From Rossellomorea vietnamensis (GTDB lineage Bacteria; Bacillota; Bacilli; Bacillales; Bacillaceae_B), in contig NZ_VTEI01000004.1 of assembly GCF_008180415.1 (NCBI RefSeq), forward strand, positions 92,549 through 156,548: DNA of 64,000 nucleotides, given 5' to 3'. Below the pieces are notes generated by a model, which worked only from the letters and a program-made list of their open reading frames with translations, made no database searches and was not told the DNA's origin. The number at the start of each line of letters is the position of its first letter. The first letter of the stretch is position 1. The position numbers and the translations under genes are program-made. Below are positions 24,628 to 32,926 of the stretch, piece by piece.

Positions 24628-26304
24628 ATGAATCTGAATAATTTTAAAAAAATTGTAAATAAGAAAATCCTGGAGAGAGGACACGACTATTACTTGGAGG
24701 GTAATATTACTGAGGTTTTTAAGAAGAGAGAGAATGAATATCTTTTCTTGATCGAAGGAACTTACAATTATGAAGTAGTGGTTAAATTGGATGAAGCTGG
24801 AGAAATCATTGACTCTCGGTGTGATTGTCCATATGACTTTGGCCCGGTTTGTAAACATGAGGCGGCTGCTTACTTTGAGCTGTATGAAATCATTTATGAG
24901 CACCCAGAGAGGGAAGTGGGATTGACCAGGGCCGAAGATCCTTCAACCATCCAGGACATACTGAGAAATTTATCAAAAGAAGAATTGATTTCTATCATTA
25001 TGGATATAACCAACACGGATGAAGTTTTGGCAAACACTCTAATGATGAAATACTCTCATGGAGACAGTGAACTGGAGTCCTGTCAAAAACTGATTGATGA
25101 AATTGTGAGGAAATATACTGGCCATAATGCACTGATTGCTTATCGTGATACTGCTTCTTTTACAAGTGAGCTGGAAACTATCCTGCATAAAGCAAGGAAT
25201 ACGGAGGACCTTTCTCTGGCATCCGATATTTCCTTGCTTCTTCTTGAGGAAGCGGTATATTCGTTTCAATATGCGGATGATTCAAGTGGAGATATTGGAC
25301 ATCTCGTCGGGCAGACTTTGAAAACGATAGAGGAAATTGCAATGGAATCAAAGGGGAGCGCGTGCTGGGAGGAAGTTTTTCTTAAGCTGTTAACTTTTTC
25401 AAAGAGTGAAGTTTTTGATGGATGGGAAGACTACAGGGTTGATTTATTAACTATTTGTTTACTAGCTGCTGATGAGGAAGCTTATAGAGAAAACCTGAGA
25501 AGTGCCATTGAGTCTTTGCTAAAAAGAGATTGGGATGATGACTATTCGAAGTATGCGAACGAAAGCTTGCTTCAATTACTTTACGATGTGATTGAGCAGT
25601 ACGGCACGAAAGAAGAAGCCGCACAGTTTGTAAACGACCATCTGCAATTTTCTTCCTTCCGAAAACGGTTGCTCAACAACTATCTTGAAAAACAGGACTA
25701 CCAAAAGGTCATTGAAATTGCTCTTGATGGAGAGGAACAGGATCAAGAGCTGCTGGGACTATTGATTAAATGGAAGAATTTCCGGTACAAAGCTTATCAA
25801 TCTCTTGGATTGAGACAAGAGCAGCAAATGCTGGCTAAAGAGCTGTTTTTAAAAGGAGACTTTGATTACTATTATGATTTAAAAGATTTGTCAGAGAGTC
25901 ATGATCTATTCTATGAAGAGCTAAAGCAAGAGTTGAAAAGTGCAAAAGGGCGGTATGATAACCACTTATTCTTGAAACTGCTAGAAGTAGAAGATGATCA
26001 GGAAGAGTTAATGAAATTCATTAGAGAAAACACTGCCCACATTGAAAAGTACGCCGGCAAGCTGGCTGCACACTATGAAAAAGAAGTTCTTGAAATCTAT
26101 AGGAATTATATATTTGCAGAAGCAAGGCTTGCCTCCAACCGCAGCCATTATCGGGAAATTTGCAGAAAACTCAAGCGTTATGAGGGGATTGCAGGTAAGC
26201 AGAAACAGAAGGCAATCGTCGATGAATTGATGAAGCTGCAAAAGAGGAAACCGGCTTTTATAGACGAGTTGGGGAGTTTGCTCTCAAGTAAGAAAAAGGT
26301 GTGA
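24628..26304 (+). CDS. SWIM zinc finger protein
   Basis: A 558-residue protein. Residues about 64-82 hold the SWIM motif CxCx(n)CxH (RCDCPYDFGPVCKHEAA), a zinc-binding module that contacts DNA or proteins. The remainder is long and helical, rich in Glu, Leu and Lys, suggesting TPR-like or alpha-solenoid repeats. In bacteria such proteins often lie beside SNF2 helicases; none is present here. The ribosome-binding site AAGGTGAGG precedes ATG 24628. It follows the broken pRiA4b-type gene by about 60 bp, and the two may once have been co-transcribed. Confidence 0.85.
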   Translation: MNLNNFKKIVNKKILERGHDYYLEGNITEVFKKRENEYLFLIEGTYNYEVVVKLDEAGEIIDSRCDCPYDFGPVCKHEAAAYFELYEIIYEHPEREVGLTRAEDPSTIQDILRNLSKEELISIIMDITNTDEVLANTLMMKYSHGDSELESCQKLIDEIVRKYTGHNALIAYRDTASFTSELETILHKARNTEDLSLASDISLLLLEEAVYSFQYADDSSGDIGHLVGQTLKTIEEIAMESKGSACWEEVFLKLLTFSKSEVFDGWEDYRVDLLTICLLAADEEAYRENLRSAIESLLKRDWDDDYSKYANESLLQLLYDVIEQYGTKEEAAQFVNDHLQFSSFRKRLLNNYLEKQDYQKVIEIALDGEEQDQELLGLLIKWKNFRYKAYQSLGLRQEQQMLAKELFLKGDFDYYYDLKDLSESHDLFYEELKQELKSAKGRYDNHLFLKLLEVEDDQEELMKFIRENTAHIEKYAGKLAAHYEKEVLEIYRNYIFAEARLASNRSHYREICRKLKRYEGIAGKQKQKAIVDELMKLQKRKPAFIDELGSLLSSKKKV

Positions 26305-26324
26305 AGGGAAATGGTGAAATAAAA

Positions 26325-26587
26325 ATGAAGCGGCGTGGATCGAAGAAAAAAAGAGATGCCGTCTTAATGAGGCAGATATCAGAATGGCGAAGGAGCTGGG
26401 AATGACTCCAAAGAGCTTGATAAAGAATATCCCATCGGCAAATCAGCAGTGGAAAGCACCTGTTAAGATATGGGTCAGGGACCTGTACGAGGGGAAGTTT
26501 GGAAAAGTATTAGGAACTGATGATTCCTCGGGTAAACGAAAGACCGGGGCCAGCCGTATACTTGATGATGATGATTTGCCTTTTTGA
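26325..26587 (+). pseudogene. Small hypothetical gene with a frameshift
   Basis: ATG 26325 opens a Lys/Arg-rich start (KRRGSKKKRDAVL). One base is then missing near 26366, because the continuation NEADIRMAKELGMTPKSLIK lies in the next frame and runs to the stop at 26587, ending in DDDDLPF. The body (MAKELGMTPKS...QWKAPVKIWVRDLYE) is a pattern I have seen in short Bacillus proteins of unknown role. Translation could also begin at ATG 26384, giving 67 residues, but that start has only a moderate ribosome-binding site. Called a frameshifted gene with moderate confidence. Confidence 0.5.
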
Positions 26588-26639
26588 TAATACAGGAATT
26601 ATTTTAGAGGTTACAGGGCCGCTGGAAGATGAGGTTCGG

Positions 26640-27135
26640 CTTTACAGCATCAACGGTGGGGGTGCTGATGCTGTATAAGTGAGGTTTAAACGGCATCAAA
26701 GGTAGGTGTTTGTTAGTTTGATGCTGTATAAGTGGTGTTTAAACAGCATCAACTGTAGGGATTTGTGGATTTAATGCTGTATAAGTGTGGGTTAAACAGC
26801 ATCAAGTAGAGGGATTTGTGGATTTGATGTGGTATTAGTGTGGTTTGAGCAGCATCAAGTAGAGGGATTTGTGGATTTGATGTGGTATAAGTGTGGTTTA
26901 AGCAGCATCAAGTAGAGGGGTGTATAGGTTTGATGGTGTATAAGTGTGGTTTAAGCAGCATCAAGTAGAGGGGTGTATAGGTTTGATGCTGTATAAGAGG
27001 GGTTTAAGCAGCATCACGTATAGTGGTTTATTGGTTTGATGTAGTATAAAAGGGCTTTAAGCAGCATCAAGTAGAGGGATTTATTGGTTTGATGCAGTAT
27101 AAGTAAGGTTTAAACAGCATCAGCTATCCAGAGCT
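26640..27135. repeat. 53-bp tandem array, family B (about 10 copies)
   Basis: GCATCAA occurs at 26693, 26746, 26799, 26852, 26905, 26958, 27011, 27064 and 27117: a strict 53-bp period, plus one copy at 26647. Between successive copies lies the inverse word TTGATGC or TTGATGT, 25 bp after and 28 bp before its neighbours. The sequence is unrelated to families A and E, which have the same period. Confidence 0.95.
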
Positions 27136-27202
27136 TTAACTTTCATGCGGTATAAAACGAGGTGTAACCACCCTAAAAGCGTACCCCTCCCACAATCCCA
27201 GG

Positions 27203-27231
27203 TTGTCGAGCCAGCAAAAGAGCTATATAAT
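27203..27231 (+). promoter_or_regulatory. Promoter of the small gene at 27264
   Basis: TTGTCG (27203-27208) and TATAAT (27226-27231) are 17 bp apart, 32 bp before the start codon. Confidence 0.7.
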
Positions 27232-27263
27232 AAAGGTATCTTAAACATAAAGGAGGGAATATC

Positions 27264-27386
27264 ATGAAATCGTTTATTGTAGACGTCAAAGCAGAGAAAA
27301 AATATCTTGTGTTTATGATGTCTATTTTTGGATTCTCGGCTGCCAACGGGACAGGTCTGTCCTTTTTCAGCGGAAATTCCAACTGA
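27264..27386 (+). CDS. Small hydrophobic peptide (40 aa)
   Basis: ATG 27264 follows an excellent ribosome-binding site (AAAGGAGGGAA). The 40-residue product has a charged first third (KSFIVDVKAEKKY) and a hydrophobic, Gly/Ser/Asn-rich remainder (MMSIFGFSAANGTG...). It is framed by its own promoter and by a terminator at 27418, which makes a real transcript likely. It could be a small membrane or secreted peptide; I do not recognise it. Confidence 0.55.
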   Translation: MKSFIVDVKAEKKYLVFMMSIFGFSAANGTGLSFFSGNSN

Positions 27387-27417
27387 ACGATCGCATGATT
27401 TCCTGAAGATATTTACA

Positions 27418-27446
27418 GCCGCAGGGGATCTCCCTGTGGTTTTTTA
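27418..27446 (+). terminator. Terminator of the small gene
   Basis: CCGCAGGG and CCCTGTGG pair around GATCT and run into TTTTTT. Confidence 0.8.
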
Positions 27447-27475
27447 CTTTTGTGTTTAAGAGAGGACTTTTTATT

Positions 27476-28672
27476 ATGACTATCAAAAAGAATAATATTT
27501 ACATGCTGTATTTTTATATATTTTTTGCTCAGTTATTTTTTGACCGGGCATTGTGGGTTATCTATCTTGGTGATAAGGGACTGACATTGGGCGAAATCGG
27601 AGTTTTGGAAGCTCTTCTCCATCTGGCCATCGTCCTTTTCGAGGTTCCGACAGGCATGATTGCTGACTTGTATGGAAGGAAAATCAGCCTGGTGGTCGGA
27701 AACATCTTCAGCTTGCTTTATGGTCTTTTTATGCTGATGAGCGGTTCGTTTTCGATGTTCACATTAGCTTTTTTATCCATGGGATTGATGGTTACTTTTC
27801 ATTCTGGAGCCGAGCAGGCATTTGCTTATGATACGTTGAAAAATCAAAACCGTGCAAAAGATTATACAAGGGTCATTGGAAGCATGACGGCTATTAGTTT
27901 GCTGTCATTGAGCCTGGCCAAATTCCTCGGCGGCTTCATGGCGGATGTCAGCTGGGAATGGGTGTATGGTTCAACGATCTTCACCCATGTCCTGGCGATG
28001 ATTCCGCTGTTATTTTTAAAAGAACCACTCCGGGAGAAGCCGGAAGAGGTGGCGGGGCGCTGGTACCATCAATGGGTTCATCAATTCAAGCTGGGGGTTA
28101 ATGTCTGGAGAACGAATTCGATTATCCACCAGCCGGTCGTACTTTTTATTTTAGCGAGTGCCGTTATGGTGATTATTGTTTTCTACGGACAGGAATACTT
28201 CATTCAATTGGGATACTCTCCGGTTGTTGTCGGGGCAGTGTTTACGATTGAAGGACTGCTGGGAGTGGCGATGGCGAAGATTGCTTACAGGGTAGAAAGA
28301 CGATTGAAGTTCTTCAATATTCTCTATTATGGCTGGGGTCTGTTTCTTCTGTTCTTTATCCTTTTCATCTTTGCCAGTGACTGGGCAATTCTGTTGTCGT
28401 TCCTTTTCCTTGCGCAGCTGCTGAGCCTTTTTGAACCGATATTCAGCTCGTTCGTGCAGCAATTTTTAAAAAGCAATATTCGATCAACTTTCCTATCGCT
28501 CATTGGGCTGGTGGAAAGCTTCGTCATCATGATCAGCTTCCCGCTGTTCGGGTTTGCGGTGGAACGTGCTGGCTTCACCAACGGCTTTGCCGGCCTGCTG
28601 CTTATTTTCTTTGTTGGGGCAGGCGGATATCTGGTCATCCAACGAATCAAGATGCATAGAAAAACGGAATAA
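27476..28672 (+). CDS. MFS transporter
   Basis: A 398-residue major facilitator with about 12 membrane segments. The loop 2-3 motif is visible as GMIADLYGRKISL after FEVPTG. The N-terminal part resembles drug-efflux MFS proteins of Firmicutes (YxaM-like group), but the substrate cannot be told. ATG 27476 is chosen because AGAGAGG lies 10 nt upstream; the in-frame ATG at 27452 has no ribosome-binding site. A perfect-stem terminator follows at 28687. Confidence 0.85.
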   Translation: MTIKKNNIYMLYFYIFFAQLFFDRALWVIYLGDKGLTLGEIGVLEALLHLAIVLFEVPTGMIADLYGRKISLVVGNIFSLLYGLFMLMSGSFSMFTLAFLSMGLMVTFHSGAEQAFAYDTLKNQNRAKDYTRVIGSMTAISLLSLSLAKFLGGFMADVSWEWVYGSTIFTHVLAMIPLLFLKEPLREKPEEVAGRWYHQWVHQFKLGVNVWRTNSIIHQPVVLFILASAVMVIIVFYGQEYFIQLGYSPVVVGAVFTIEGLLGVAMAKIAYRVERRLKFFNILYYGWGLFLLFFILFIFASDWAILLSFLFLAQLLSLFEPIFSSFVQQFLKSNIRSTFLSLIGLVESFVIMISFPLFGFAVERAGFTNGFAGLLLIFFVGAGGYLVIQRIKMHRKTE

Positions 28673-28686
28673 AGTATTTTATACGT

Positions 28687-28727
28687 AAAAAGCTGAAGAT
28701 CTGTTTATTGGGATCTTCAGCTTTTTT
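28687..28727. terminator. MFS gene terminator
   Basis: AAAAAGCTGAAGATC pairs with GATCTTCAGCTTTTTT. The symmetric A and T runs allow use from both sides. Confidence 0.88.
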
Positions 28728-28838
28728 ATTGAGCTAATAAAATTGGAAGGTGTCAGAGGCAATTGAGTATGGAGAGCTGAATTGAGAAGCCTTAAAAATA
28801 AAATAATCGGAATAGAAAATTAAATGGAGGTAGTGTAG

Positions 28839-29246
28839 TTAAGCTCTTATGGAGGCTTTCAAATCCTTTATTTCACTTTCATGCTTAATAGAACGAGCTG
28901 AAAGTGTGTCAATCATGCTTTGCTGCTCATTGAGGGTTTCTTTGATTGATTCCGTTTTGGTGTCAATGTGCTTCTCGATTTGTTCAAAGTACGGCCCTAA
29001 TCCATTAATGAGGTTGTCTTTCAACTGGTCTTGTCCAGTTTGCAATCGATCTAGTCCAGCTTGAAAATGGTCCTGTCTGGCTTGCAGTTGGTCTTGTCGA
29101 GCTTGCAACCGGTCCTGTCCAACTTTTAATTCTTTTACGTCTTTGGTTAAACCGTCGAGTCGTCCTTCAATTGAAACAAAGCGCTGGTCTACTTGATCAA
29201 AACGGTTATTCATTTGTTCCATGAACTGCTTCAATAATTGTTCCAT
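28839..29246 (-). CDS. Coiled-coil protein with internal heptad duplications
   Basis: A 135-residue, wholly helical protein. Heptads of the type QDRLQAR, QDQLQAR, QDHFQAG, LDRLQTG and QDQLKDN repeat in tandem between residues about 43 and 77, encoded by 21-bp DNA repeats. Outer parts are also Gln/Asp/Glu-rich coiled coil. There is no signal or transmembrane segment. AAGGAGGAG sits upstream of the ATG at 29246 on the minus strand. Similar small proteins are common in Bacillus as hypotheticals. The internal repeat count is likely to vary between strains. Function unknown. Confidence 0.75.
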   Translation of the reverse strand: MEQLLKQFMEQMNNRFDQVDQRFVSIEGRLDGLTKDVKELKVGQDRLQARQDQLQARQDHFQAGLDRLQTGQDQLKDNLINGLGPYFEQIEKHIDTKTESIKETLNEQQSMIDTLSARSIKHESEIKDLKASIRA

Positions 29247-29439
29247 CCTAGTCTCCTCCTTTCTTTTTTACTATTATATCACGGTGTGGTGCGACTGTCC
29301 CTTGGTACCAAAAGGAATTTTTTGTACTTTTATTGAGGAAGGGAAAGCTTAAATTGTAGTGCTTTTACAAGCGTTTTGCTTCTCCCCAAAGTGGTATATA
29401 TAGGAATAAAGTCTTTTAATGAAAAAGGAGGAAGAGAAG

Positions 29440-30699
29440 TTGTCAGATCATAAAGAAATGCCGAAAGAGACGGGGCTGATGGAAAATGTCCGCCTTCTCA
29501 GGGAAGGGTATTTATACATAATGAATCGAAGTGAAAAGTATGATTCTCCCGTTTTTGAAACGAATCTCTTGGGGGAAAAAGGTGTTTGTCTGACAGGTAA
29601 GGAAGCCGCGGAACTCTTTTATGACAATGAGCGCTTCAAGCGTGAAGGTGCAGCTCCGAAACTTGCGCAAAAAACGTTGTTTGGCGAAGGCGGTGTTCAA
29701 GGACTGGACGGAGAGGAGCATCGAAACCGGAAAGCGATGTTCATGTCGATGATGACAAAGGATTCGCTTGAAGAAATTCAAGGACTCTTTAAAGAAAAAT
29801 GGGAGCGGTACAGCCGGAAGTGGGAAGCGGAGGATGAGATCGTCCTTTACGATGAAGTGAAAAAAATGCTGGCTGAATCTGCCTTTGAGTGGACGGGTGT
29901 TCCGCTTATGGAAGAAAACCTGGAAGAGTGGACAGACGAGTTGAGCGACATGTTTGAAGGCGCGGCGAGTTTTAGCTTGAAGCATTTTCAGTCACGCCGG
30001 TCCCGTTCCAAAGCAGAAGAACGGATGGAGGCATTAGTTGAGAAGGTGCGTTCCGGAGGTGTTCATGCTGATGAACAGAGGGCGCTTTATCAGTTCTCAT
30101 TCCATAAGGATACCAATGGAGAATTATTGAGTCCAGCTGTTGTTGCGGTGGAACTCTTGAACTTGCTGCGTCCAATCACAGCAATCTCCGTCTACGCAGA
30201 TTTCACTGCCCTGGCTGTCCATGATCATCCAGAGGAAGCGGCGAAAGTGAAAAACGGCGGGGAGGATGAACAGCAGCGCTTCATTCAGGAAGTCAGGCGC
30301 TATTATCCATTTTTCCCATTTGCTGCAGCACGTGTGAAGAAGGACTTTGAATGGAAGGGGTACGAGTTTAAAAAAGATACGCTTACTCTTCTTGATTTAT
30401 ATGGCACGAATCACCACCCTGACTTATGGAACCAGCCGGATGTATTCAATCCTGACCGTTTTCTCTCTTGGTCCGGAAGCCCATTTGATTTTATCCCGCA
30501 GGGCGGAGGAGAGTACGATATCGGCCACCGCTGTGCCGGGGAGTGGCTGACGCTTGATATCCTGAGGGTGACGGTCGATTACTTGGTGAACCATTTGGAG
30601 TATACCGTTCCGAAGCAGGATTTAACCTACAGCATGAACGATATTCCGAGTCTGCCTGAGAGCAGGATGAAGCTTCGGGATGTGAGAAGGCGAGACTAA
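29440..30699 (+). CDS. cypC: Cytochrome P450 CYP152 family, fatty-acid peroxygenase
   Basis: A 419-residue P450 closely patterned on B. subtilis CypC (YbdT, CYP152A), which uses H2O2 to hydroxylate fatty acids at alpha/beta positions. The I-helix has Arg-Pro (NLLRPITAIS) instead of the usual acid-Thr pair, the hallmark of the peroxygenases that need no reductase. The heme ligand is the Cys in GHRCAGEW, after FIPQGGG. TTG 29440 is chosen because AAAGGAGG at 29424-29431 lies just before it; the ATG at 29419 would overlap this ribosome-binding site. The stop is followed directly by a REP-like palindrome. Confidence 0.9.
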   Translation: MSDHKEMPKETGLMENVRLLREGYLYIMNRSEKYDSPVFETNLLGEKGVCLTGKEAAELFYDNERFKREGAAPKLAQKTLFGEGGVQGLDGEEHRNRKAMFMSMMTKDSLEEIQGLFKEKWERYSRKWEAEDEIVLYDEVKKMLAESAFEWTGVPLMEENLEEWTDELSDMFEGAASFSLKHFQSRRSRSKAEERMEALVEKVRSGGVHADEQRALYQFSFHKDTNGELLSPAVVAVELLNLLRPITAISVYADFTALAVHDHPEEAAKVKNGGEDEQQRFIQEVRRYYPFFPFAAARVKKDFEWKGYEFKKDTLTLLDLYGTNHHPDLWNQPDVFNPDRFLSWSGSPFDFIPQGGGEYDIGHRCAGEWLTLDILRVTVDYLVNHLEYTVPKQDLTYSMNDIPSLPESRMKLRDVRRRD

Positions 30700-30718
30700 G
30701 GGACAGGTTCCTTGTCCC
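30700..30718. repeat. REP-like palindrome
   Basis: GGGACAGGTTCCTTGTCCC begins at the base after the cypC stop codon. It is one of at least five copies in this window. Confidence 0.8.
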
Positions 30719-30762
30719 ACCATATAATTCCAGTTGCACTCTTTAATTCACGCTGTTCTTTA

Positions 30763-30801
30763 TACCAAAAAGACATGCCGCATTGGCATGTCTTTTTGGT
30801 A
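30763..30801. terminator. Bidirectional terminator
   Basis: TACCAAAAAGACATGCC pairs with GGCATGTCTTTTTGGTA around a short loop, between convergent cypC and the lipoprotein gene. Confidence 0.88.
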
Positions 30802-30825
30802 TGTCTCCTCAGTTGAATGTTCCCT

Positions 30826-31434
30826 CTATTGGAGATAGGCCCAAGAAGGTCTCATACCGATGTTGGCTGATGTTGTCACGCCAATCATGGTTTCTCCTTC
30901 GTGTTCATAATGCTCGACATTGGAGGCGACGACTACTTTTTCGCCTCTTGTGCCGTACACTTCTTTAATTTCATCAGGCTGGAGTTCCGGGTTGAACCGG
31001 ACGACTAGGAAATAGACGATATCGGCCTGGCGTTCCAGCGTTAAGGTAGACTCGCCTTTAGAATCCACTTCTATTAACTCTTCAACTACAGGTGTCTCCG
31101 CCGGTTGTACTTCATCGTTAAAAATCTCCCGCAAGGAGGCTTCCTTAGGATACGCTCTCAGAATTACTTTTAAGAGTGCTCCTTCTTGTAAGTTAGTGTA
31201 CGCCTTCAAGTTGAGCTGAGACTCATCGTACTCGATATCTCCATTAATGAAGATGCTTAAACTTTCATTTTGCCCGGAAGTGTTCCCGGAAGCCGGTACA
31301 CTCGACTGAGCAGTGGTTCCAGTGGCAGGGGGGGAATCATTCAAACTCATCTCTATACGGCAGCCGCTCAATAGCAGCAAAAGGACCAGCATCAAACATA
31401 CTCTGTACATAACCTGATTCAATCTCCCATCCAT
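30826..31434 (-). CDS. Hypothetical lipoprotein
   Basis: A protein of 202 residues with a lipoprotein signal: a Leu-rich helix then the lipobox LLSGC near residue 24. A Ser/Thr/Gly-rich linker follows, then a beta-rich domain starting at about residue 58 (SLSIFINGDI). It should be anchored on the outer face of the membrane. I do not recognise the C-terminal domain, though the arrangement resembles small secreted Bacillus proteins with an Ig-like fold. The start could be 31434 or 31410; neither has a strong ribosome-binding site, and 31434 gives the more usual charged N-region. Confidence 0.65.
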   Translation of the reverse strand: MDGRLNQVMYRVCLMLVLLLLLSGCRIEMSLNDSPPATGTTAQSSVPASGNTSGQNESLSIFINGDIEYDESQLNLKAYTNLQEGALLKVILRAYPKEASLREIFNDEVQPAETPVVEELIEVDSKGESTLTLERQADIVYFLVVRFNPELQPDEIKEVYGTRGEKVVVASNVEHYEHEGETMIGVTTSANIGMRPSWAYLQ

Positions 31435-31507
31435 CTAAATTGAGGTTCCGATCATGTCTGAAACTCCATGCTATACTTTTCGACTTAACGGGTGGAAAAT
31501 CCTGCAT

Positions 31508-31525
31508 GGGACAAGGAACCTGTCC
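31508..31525. repeat. REP-like palindrome, inverse orientation
   Basis: GGGACAAGGAACCTGTCC is the reverse complement type of the 30700 element. Confidence 0.7.
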
Positions 31526-31699
31526 GAGGGTACAGAAAAGTCCCACCAAAGACTTTTCATACAGAATCGTGCCTTTTCCGCTTCAAATGTATGAAAGAGT
31601 GCTGGTTTCCGTTCAAGATACCAGCTCCACTTGGTTGTGTGCCTGATGAAATGTACTTTATAGCGAAAGCGGCATGTCAATTTCCTTAATCGGGTATAC

Positions 31700-31900
31700 A
31701 GCGGGAAAAAATAAAGGACTTTTTTTCCCTTAATTGCAAATTCAAGCTCATTTTGGGGTGAATAGAGGAACTTTTTTCCCTTATTTAATAAAAAAGCCCA
31801 TTTTTCTAGTGTATTAAGTTAAATAAGGGAAATTTATTCCCCTAATTTAGCTCTTTTTGGTATTTTGCAGTAAATAAAGGAACTTTTTTCCTCTATTCAC
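31700..31900. repeat. AATAAGGGA hairpin array, family F, site 2 (four hairpins)
   Basis: Hairpins related to AATAAGGGA...TCCCTTATT start at about 31710, 31761, 31822 and 31873, again spaced 51, 61 and 51 bp. Individual arms are less perfect than at other sites (for example AATAAAGGA, AATAGAGGA), yet the spacing is kept. Confidence 0.8.
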
Positions 31901-32076
31901 CACCCGAAATACTGAACGACATGGATGAGTACCAACCACCGGTCACTCCTTGAATCAGTATCTTTCCATTGACTCGTTAAGAAAGTACCTTCCCAGGCAG
32001 GGCAGGGAAATCTTCTCAGAACCATTAGAAAACCCAAGGATAAAGAGAGCAGCCTATCCATTGCTTTCAAGAAAAA

Positions 32077-32119
32077 AAAGTCAACTTCTCTTCCTATTTA
32101 AGGAAGGATAGTTGACTTT
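32077..32119. terminator. Terminator downstream of the TetR gene
   Basis: AAAGTCAACT pairs with AGTTGACTTT, with an inner stem TCTTCCT / AGGAAGGA. It can end the minus-strand TetR transcript. Confidence 0.75.
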
Positions 32120-32192
32120 ATCTTTGGTCATAACAAGCAGATTATAAAATTCGGCAGATCTGCAGGGCCCTCAACCTGTCCCCCGCTCCGCC

Positions 32193-32759
32193 CTACCGCA
32201 TATTCGACAACCCTTTATTAATAAAATTATTAAGGATTTCCGCCATTTCCTTCGGTGTTTTGTTTTGTCCGCTTTCCAGCCAGTTCTTGGTGACGTAGAT
32301 GCTGCCGCTGACGATGAAAAGGTTGATGTATTCATAGGTTTCCTCATCCATTTTCATGTCGGTGATCCAGTCGTTGAAGATGTACTGCCGGGTGATCATC
32401 ATGCCCTTTTTTTGAAAATGAATATCTGTATTTTCGCCTAAAAGGGTCTGGCAGACTTCACTGTTTTCCGCAATGAATTCAAAGAATTTCTCTGTCATTT
32501 GCAGAGTGTCATCTTCTTTTGAAAAAGTGTATTGAGTGAGGGTGCGGACTAGATTTTCTATGAACTCTTCTTCTATAGCATTCAACAGCTCGTATTGACT
32601 GGCGAAATGGGCATAATAGGTGGAGCGGTTGATGTCCGCTTTTTCACAGATTTCTTTGATGGTGATGCTGGAAATGGATTTCTGCTTCAGCAGGTCCATC
32701 AAACTCTCTTTTAACACCATCCTCGTGTATTGCTTTCTTCGATCCATTTTGGAACTCAT
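32193..32759 (-). CDS. TetR family regulator
   Basis: A 188-residue TetR-type repressor. The DNA-binding region reads ISSITIKEICEKADINRSTYYAHF, with the usual STYYAHF recognition helix. The C-terminal part matches the group with a short ligand domain. The ATG at 32759 is favoured because GAAGGAAGGA lies upstream on the minus strand. It is divergent from the MMPL exporter operon and probably represses it through palindromes in the intergenic region (AACACTGTGTT at 32864-32874). Confidence 0.82.
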   Translation of the reverse strand: MSSKMDRRKQYTRMVLKESLMDLLKQKSISSITIKEICEKADINRSTYYAHFASQYELLNAIEEEFIENLVRTLTQYTFSKEDDTLQMTEKFFEFIAENSEVCQTLLGENTDIHFQKKGMMITRQYIFNDWITDMKMDEETYEYINLFIVSGSIYVTKNWLESGQNKTPKEMAEILNNFINKGLSNMR

Positions 32760-32853
32760 AATCAGTAATCCTTCCTTCACAATATATTCACAAAGTTAAC
32801 CAACATAATTTTAAAAAATGTTGTGGAATGTACATTTTATATACAACTGTTTG

Positions 32854-32883
32854 TTGAATACCCAACACTGTGTTTAATATAAT
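32854..32883 (+). promoter_or_regulatory. MMPL operon promoter with embedded palindrome
   Basis: TTGAAT (32854-32859) and TATAAT (32878-32883) are 18 bp apart. The palindrome AACACTGTGTT (32864-32874) lies in the spacer, where a TetR dimer would block RNA polymerase. Confidence 0.7.
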
Positions 32884-32926
32884 GATATAGTGTAAATCGG
32901 AAAGTGACAAGAGAGGATGAAAAATC

